From an uncultured Oscillospiraceae bacterium (GTDB taxonomy: Bacteria; Bacillota; Clostridia; Oscillospirales; Acutalibacteraceae), in NCBI GenBank assembly GCA_900543215.1, contig UQQR01000002.1, positions 70,062 to 134,061 on the forward strand: DNA of 64,000 nt. Reading direction: 5' to 3'. Numbering within the stretch: the stretch's first letter is position 1; the number at the start of each line of letters is the position of its first letter. The notes under the pieces are model-generated. The model had not been told where the DNA came from. It saw nothing but the letters and a program-made list of their open reading frames with translations, and made no database searches. Positions 59,877 to 64,000 of this stretch are shown here, piece after piece. The translations under genes and the position numbers were made by a program.

Positions 59877-61682
59877 TTGTCCTTTCCGCTTGAAAACATA
59901 AGAAATTTTTGCATAGTGGCGCACATAGACCACGGAAAGTCCACCCTCGCCGACCGCCTTTTGGAGCTTACGCAGTCGGTTGCGAAAAGGGATATGGAAG
60001 AACAGATATTAGACAGTATGGACCTTGAGCGTGAGCGCGGTATCACCATAAAGGCTCATGCGGTAACTCTTTATTACACCGCAAAGGACGGTAAGGAGTA
60101 CGAACTTAACCTTATAGACACTCCCGGCCATGTGGATTTCAATTACGAGGTATCCCGTTCGCTTGCGGCGTGCGAGGGCGCAGTGCTTATTGTCGACGCC
60201 TCGCAGGGTATAGAAGCGCAAACGCTTGCCAACACATATCTTGCGGTCGACCACGGGCTTGAGCTTTTGCCCGTTATCAACAAAATAGACCTGCCCTCGG
60301 CAGAACCTGAAAGAGTCAAAAAGGAAATAGAGGATATAATCGGTATACCGGCGGAGGACGCACCGATGGTCTCCGCAAAGACCGGTCTTAATGTTGAAGA
60401 GGTGCTTGAGCGCATTATAACCGATATCCCGGCGCCTAAGGGCGATATAAACGCACCGCTTACGGCTCTTGTGTTCGACTCTTATTATGACCCGTATAAG
60501 GGCGTAGTCGTGTATTTCCGAGTTATGAGCGGCAAGCTTAAAACCGGTGATAGTATAAGAATGATGGCAACGGGAGCCGATTTTGATACGGTGGAGATAG
60601 GCAGAAAAAGAGCTACCTGTATGGAGCCGTGCGATGTGCTTGAGGCAGGCGAGGTAGGCTATCTTACCGCTTCGATAAAAACGGTTAACGAAGCTCGGGT
60701 AGGCGATACGGTAACTCTTGCGGAGCGCCCCGCACAAAAGCCGCTTGAGGGTTACAGAAAGGTAAATCCCGTGGTTTTCTGCGGAATTTATCCTGCGGAC
60801 GGCGCAAAGTACCCCGATCTTCGCGAGGCACTTGAAAAGCTCAGCCTTAACGACGCGTCATTGCTTTTTGAGCCTGAAAGCTCAAAAGCGCTGGGTTTCG
60901 GATTCAGATGCGGATTCTTGGGTCTTCTCCATATGGAAATAATCGAGGAGAGACTGGAAAGGGAATATAATCTTGACCTTGTTACCACCGCTCCGAGCGT
61001 TGAGTACAAATTTGTGCTTACAAACGGCGAGACGGTTACGGTGGACAACCCGACCAACTATCCCGACCCTGCGCTGATTGCCGAGGCGCTTGAGCCGGTA
61101 GCCGATGTGCATATTTACAGTCCGAGCGAATTTGTGGGTACGATAATGCAACTATGCGAGGAACGCAGAGGCGTATATACCGATATGAAATATATGGGCG
61201 ACAGGGTAGATATACACTATATAATGCCTACGGGCGAGATAGTTTACGACTTTTTCGATGCCCTTAAATCCCGTACAAAGGGATACGCAAGCTATGATTA
61301 CGAGGCAAAGGGTTATGAAAAGTCAAAGCTTGTAAAGCTTGATGTTATGCTTGCGGGCGATGTTGTGGACGCCCTTTCGTTTATAGTCCATTCGGACAAT
61401 GCGTATGCAAGAGCGCGCAGAATAGCCGAAAAGCTTAAGGATTATATACCGAGACAGCTTTTCGAGGTTCCCATTCAGGTTGCGGTTTCGGGCAAAATAA
61501 TAGCCCGTGAAACGGTAAAGGCGCTCCGCAAGGATGTACTTGCAAAGTGCTACGGCGGTGATATATCAAGAAAGAAAAAGCTGCTTGAAAAACAGAAGGA
61601 GGGCAAAAAGCGTATGCGCCGCTTAGGTACGGTCGAAGTACCGCAGGAAGCGTTTATGGCGGTGCTCAAGCTTGATGAGTAG
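59877..61682 (+). CDS. lepA: Elongation factor 4 (LepA)
   Basis: Ribosome-bound GTPase that helps translation under stress and in initiation. The 601-residue protein shows AHIDHGKSTLADRLLE, RERGITIKAH, DTPGHVDFNYE and NKIDLPSAEPER, then the LepA-specific C-terminal domain with AKCYGGDISRKKKLLEKQKEGK. It starts at TTG 59877 with AAGGAG upstream. It is followed after 7 bp by a carboxypeptidase gene on the same transcript. Confidence 0.97.
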   Translation: MSFPLENIRNFCIVAHIDHGKSTLADRLLELTQSVAKRDMEEQILDSMDLERERGITIKAHAVTLYYTAKDGKEYELNLIDTPGHVDFNYEVSRSLAACEGAVLIVDASQGIEAQTLANTYLAVDHGLELLPVINKIDLPSAEPERVKKEIEDIIGIPAEDAPMVSAKTGLNVEEVLERIITDIPAPKGDINAPLTALVFDSYYDPYKGVVVYFRVMSGKLKTGDSIRMMATGADFDTVEIGRKRATCMEPCDVLEAGEVGYLTASIKTVNEARVGDTVTLAERPAQKPLEGYRKVNPVVFCGIYPADGAKYPDLREALEKLSLNDASLLFEPESSKALGFGFRCGFLGLLHMEIIEERLEREYNLDLVTTAPSVEYKFVLTNGETVTVDNPTNYPDPALIAEALEPVADVHIYSPSEFVGTIMQLCEERRGVYTDMKYMGDRVDIHYIMPTGEIVYDFFDALKSRTKGYASYDYEAKGYEKSKLVKLDVMLAGDVVDALSFIVHSDNAYARARRIAEKLKDYIPRQLFEVPIQVAVSGKIIARETVKALRKDVLAKCYGGDISRKKKLLEKQKEGKKRMRRLGTVEVPQEAFMAVLKLDE

Positions 61683-61689
61683 GTGAAAT

Positions 61690-62544
61690 ATGAACAGAGA
61701 ACAAAGGCATAAAGCCATAATTAAAAGAAGAATATTTATCGTGTGCTGTCTTGCGGTTTTGGCGCTTTTTACAGCGCTTATCGGCTTTGCGGTCAAGACA
61801 ATTTTCGGCAAGAAAAGCGACGGTAAAACCAATACGGATACTTCCGGAAGCTCTTTAAGCACAGAAGCGACTTCTTCTGCCGAGCAGACAAGCAGTGAAA
61901 GTACTCCGAGCTATCCGGCGGTAGGACCTAACGGGCTTGACGCGAATTTCAGTATACTCCTGCTTGTCAATGACAAAAATCCTTTGCCCGAGGATTATGA
62001 TTACGAGGGTAATCTTACTACGATACCGACAAACTATATAAACGGTATGCTCAATCAGATAGATAAGGATGTCTGGAACTATATGAAGGCGATGATCGAC
62101 GCCCAGAGAGAGACCCAGACGGATTCCAAAAACTGGCTGTATGTCCGTTCGCCGTACCGCTCCTACGCGACGCAAAAAATGCTGTTTACCAATCAGGTTA
62201 ACCGCAACCTTAACGCAGGACTTTCGAGCGAGGAGGCGGAGACCAAGGCGGCAACCGTTGTTACAAGACCGGGAAGAAGCGAGCACAACACAGGATTTTC
62301 GGCGGATTTCAACATAGCGGAGGATTCCTTTGAAAGCACGCCGATGTTTACCTGGATGCAGGAGCATGCGGCAGAATACGGCTTTGTGCTGCGCTTCCCT
62401 AAAGACAAGCAGGACAAGACGGGAATCGTATATGAATCGTGGCATTACAGATTTGTGGGAATTAATACCGCAAAGGAAATGAACAGACTTAATATGTGCC
62501 TTGAGGAATATGTTGAATATCTGAACGGGAAAAAAGCCGATTAA
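61690..62544 (+). CDS. D-alanyl-D-alanine carboxypeptidase (VanY/M15B type)
   Basis: A 284-residue membrane-anchored peptidase trimming peptidoglycan stem peptides. One N-terminal membrane helix (about 15-37), a Ser/Thr-rich linker (about 45-75), then the catalytic domain. RSPYRSYATQKMLF (near 155), SEHNTGFSADF (S-x-H-x6-D zinc motif, near 200) and ESWHYRFVG (near 252) are present. It follows lepA directly. VanY-type sequence alone does not mean glycopeptide resistance. Confidence 0.9.
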   Translation: MNREQRHKAIIKRRIFIVCCLAVLALFTALIGFAVKTIFGKKSDGKTNTDTSGSSLSTEATSSAEQTSSESTPSYPAVGPNGLDANFSILLLVNDKNPLPEDYDYEGNLTTIPTNYINGMLNQIDKDVWNYMKAMIDAQRETQTDSKNWLYVRSPYRSYATQKMLFTNQVNRNLNAGLSSEEAETKAATVVTRPGRSEHNTGFSADFNIAEDSFESTPMFTWMQEHAAEYGFVLRFPKDKQDKTGIVYESWHYRFVGINTAKEMNRLNMCLEEYVEYLNGKKAD

Positions 62545-62548
62545 AAAT

Positions 62549-62593
62549 AAAGTCTGTGGCTGTTACGGAATTTCCGTAACAGCCACAGACTTT
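62549..62593. terminator. 20-bp hairpin terminating tRNA-Gly
   Basis: Perfect 20-bp arms (62549-62568 and 62574-62593) with a 5-nt loop. The minus-strand T-run follows, ending the tRNA-Gly transcript; the 3' end of the tRNA touches the stem. It may also end the lepA unit on the plus strand, where the T-run is short. Confidence 0.85.
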
Positions 62594-62666
62594 GGAGCGG
62601 ACAATGGGAGTCGAACCCACCCATTCAGCTTGGGAAGCTAATGTTCTACCGATAAACTATGTCCGC
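62593..62666 (-). tRNA. tRNA-Gly (anticodon TCC)
   Basis: On the minus strand, acceptor GCGGACA pairs with TGTCCGC, discriminator T and CCA are encoded. The anticodon arm TTAGCTTCCCAAGCTGA has TCC in the loop; the T-arm GGGTTCGACTCC is intact. 74 nt in all. Confidence 0.97.
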
Positions 62667-62677
62667 ATAACACGCTT

Positions 62678-62706
62678 ATTTTATCATATAAATCTTATTT
62701 TTTCAA
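62678..62706 (-). promoter_or_regulatory. tRNA-Gly promoter
   Basis: Minus strand: TTGAAA (62706-62701), 17-bp spacer, TAAAAT (62683-62678). Confidence 0.7.
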
Positions 62707-62745
62707 GAGCTTTTATATCTTTCGTTTAATTTTGCAAAATCGCTA

Positions 62746-62774
62746 TTGAAATTATCAGATATGTGTATTATACT
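62746..62774 (+). promoter_or_regulatory. Promoter of the DUF3048 lipoprotein gene
   Basis: TTGAAA at 62746-62751, 17-bp spacer, TATACT at 62769-62774. Confidence 0.6.
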
Positions 62775-62803
62775 TAACAATAAGAATATGTGGGGGTAAA
62801 AAA

Positions 62804-63838
62804 ATGTCTAAAAAAATACTTCTTTTAGTAATGTGTTTAATAATGTGTTTAGTTGCCGGATGCGGAAAACAAACGGACAGGCTTAGTGTTGACAGCACGG
62901 GAGAAACCTCATCGGAGGAAACAAAAAAGCCGGAATCCGCCAAAAATCCGCTTACGGGACTTGAGGATATATCAGCAGATAAAATAAAAAACCGTCCGGT
63001 TGCGGTTATGGTGAATAATATTACAACAGCCCAGCCCGTGCAAACCGGTCTTACAAAAGCGGACATAGTATACGAAACCGAGGTTGAGGGCGGAATAACC
63101 CGTCTTTTGGCGGTTTTTCAGGATGTAACCGCGGCGGGAAAAATAGGCAGTATCCGTTCGGCACGCTATCCTTATGTTGACCTTGCTATGGGACATAATG
63201 CAATTTATGTTCATTGCGGTCAGGATAATACTTACTGTGCCCCGCACCTTAAGGATACGGACGATATAGACTTTATGAGCAAGAATTACGGCGTAAGGCT
63301 TAAAAACGGACTTTCCTCGGAACATACCCTCTATGCGTACGGTGAAAAGCTTTGGAGTTCTATTGTGGGTGACGGTCACAAAACCGCAAACAGCAGTACA
63401 GATACTTGGGTTAATTTCGCAGATAAAAACAGTCCGGTTTCGCTTGAAAACGCCGCCAATACCGTAAGCGTTCCTTTCTCGGCAAGCTATAAGAGCGTGT
63501 TTAAGTATGATGCGGCTAACGGTTCATACACGAGATACTTCGGAAATACCGAGCGCAAGGATTATTTTACAAAGGAAAGCGAAAACTTTAAAAATGTTTT
63601 TGTGCTTCTTACAACCATAAGAAATTATCCCGATAATAAGCACAGAGAAGTATTGCTTGATTCGGGCGACGGCTATTACTGCGTCAACGGAACCTATACC
63701 GCAATTAAATGGAGCAAGGGCGCAGCCAAAAACGGCTTTAAATTTACTGCGGCGGACGGAACCGAGCTTACCGTAAATCCGGGAAACAGCTGGGTCTGCA
63801 TTGCCGATGCGTCAACCTCAAAACCGATATTCGGATAA
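62804..63838 (+). CDS. DUF3048 domain-containing lipoprotein
   Basis: A 344-residue exported lipoprotein with signal peptide ending CLVAGC (Cys near 20). An acidic linker is followed by the DUF3048 domain: NRPVAVMVNNITTAQPVQTG, DIVYETEVEGGITRLLAVFQD and IGSIRSARYPYVDLAMGHN are family signatures. The function of this Firmicutes family (YerB-like) is unknown. It has its own promoter and a strong terminator. Confidence 0.93.
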   Translation: MSKKILLLVMCLIMCLVAGCGKQTDRLSVDSTGETSSEETKKPESAKNPLTGLEDISADKIKNRPVAVMVNNITTAQPVQTGLTKADIVYETEVEGGITRLLAVFQDVTAAGKIGSIRSARYPYVDLAMGHNAIYVHCGQDNTYCAPHLKDTDDIDFMSKNYGVRLKNGLSSEHTLYAYGEKLWSSIVGDGHKTANSSTDTWVNFADKNSPVSLENAANTVSVPFSASYKSVFKYDAANGSYTRYFGNTERKDYFTKESENFKNVFVLLTTIRNYPDNKHREVLLDSGDGYYCVNGTYTAIKWSKGAAKNGFKFTAADGTELTVNPGNSWVCIADASTSKPIFG

Positions 63839-63853
63839 AAGTTTTACAGTAAG

Positions 63854-63892
63854 AAAAGCCGCGGCAGATTGATAATCTGCCGCGGCTTTTTT
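63854..63892 (+). terminator. Terminator after the DUF3048 gene
   Basis: Perfect 17-bp stem AAAAGCCGCGGCAGATT with its complement, GAT loop, then T6. Confidence 0.93.
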
Positions 63893-63894
63893 CT

Positions 63895-64000
63895 GGCTCT
63901 ATAATAAATGTTGGGGTAAACAAGTAGAGCCTACAAAAAAGACAAAAAAAAAGTAGAGCATATTTGGAAAGAAACCGTTAAAATGGAAATGAGTAGATAC
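63895..64000. mobile_element. Possible left end of an insertion sequence (ISL3-like), cut by the window
   Basis: Just after the terminator the sequence begins GGCTCTATAATAAATGTTGG, which resembles the GGCTCT-type inverted repeat end of ISL3-family elements. A possible reading frame opens at the ATG near 63983 (MEMSRY...) but is cut off. No transposase can be confirmed, and the other end is outside the window. Confidence 0.35.

Noticed and set aside
60009..60737. 242-codon open frame on the minus strand
   Set aside because: Antisense to lepA, with composition typical of reversed codons.
61690..62544. Vancomycin-resistance gene vanY
   Set aside because: No vanHAX, vanRS or other resistance genes nearby; housekeeping M15B carboxypeptidases look the same.
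1..64000. CRISPR arrays, rRNA operons, intact prophage
   Set aside because: No regularly spaced repeats, no rRNA-like conserved blocks and no phage structural or integrase genes were seen.

Overview
The window looks like chromosome from a Gram-positive, low-to-mid GC member of the Clostridia, most like the gut Oscillospiraceae/Ruminococcaceae. The evidence is the housekeeping gene content (rny, recA-recX, rimO-pgsA, DUF951, YqhQ, DUF3048 and PF06541 families), near-consensus sigma-A promoters with 17-bp spacing, AGGAGG-like ribosome binding sites with some TTG/GTG starts, lipoprotein signals, an LCP protein and a guanine riboswitch. No rRNA, CRISPR array or intact prophage is visible. Two tRNA genes are present, Ser-GGA and Gly-TCC.

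Layout. 1-13.5 kb: a flavodoxin and ribonuclease Y; mnmE; a minus-strand operon DUF951-prfA-sua5-coaE-M18 peptidase; a plus-strand unit class A PBP-DUF2156-GNAT; and prs. 13.7-29.8 kb: a lipoprotein plus two-component system, then a long, tightly packed plus-strand run (yqhQ, prmC, recA, recX, rimO, pgsA, cysE, cysS, a tRNA methyltransferase, rsmI, an LCP protein, a PF06541 membrane protein, a small Cys protein, plsC). 29.8-37.5 kb: typA, an exonuclease with zinc ribbon, a radical SAM enzyme, an apparently leaderless XRE regulator, ung, an M23 peptidase, and pgm on the minus strand. 37.6-40.6 kb: an AT-rich accessory island. 40.6-46.9 kb: cardiolipin synthase, a 47-aa membrane protein, glycogen phosphorylase and a GH13 enzyme. 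46.9-52.9 kb: a guanine riboswitch, xpt and a BMP-type nucleoside ABC transporter. 52.9-64 kb: a CarD-like regulator, a second PF06541 protein, DUF1003, tRNA-Ser, an M50 intramembrane protease with a small membrane partner, a heterodimeric ABC exporter, lepA, a VanY-type carboxypeptidase, tRNA-Gly, a DUF3048 lipoprotein, and possibly the left end of an insertion sequence at the window edge.

The most unusual stretch is the AT-rich island at about 37,585-40,560. A 12-bp direct repeat flanks it; the left copy contains the -35 of the pgm promoter. It holds a compact leader-peptide-like cistron (consensus promoter with a 28-bp palindrome over the -35, a 28-codon ORF, and a terminator that overlaps the stop codon). 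After this come a secreted protein of unknown function, a two-helix zinc-ribbon protein, a structured non-coding stretch with three stem-loops, and an acetyltransferase behind a nested palindrome. Other signals worth attention are the apparently leaderless XRE mRNA, a perfect 16-bp hairpin inside the start of the GH13 gene, an intrinsic terminator that begins at the predicted +1 of the CarD-like gene, and a riboswitch whose J1/2 region departs from consensus. All calls come from reading the sequence; no database search was run.
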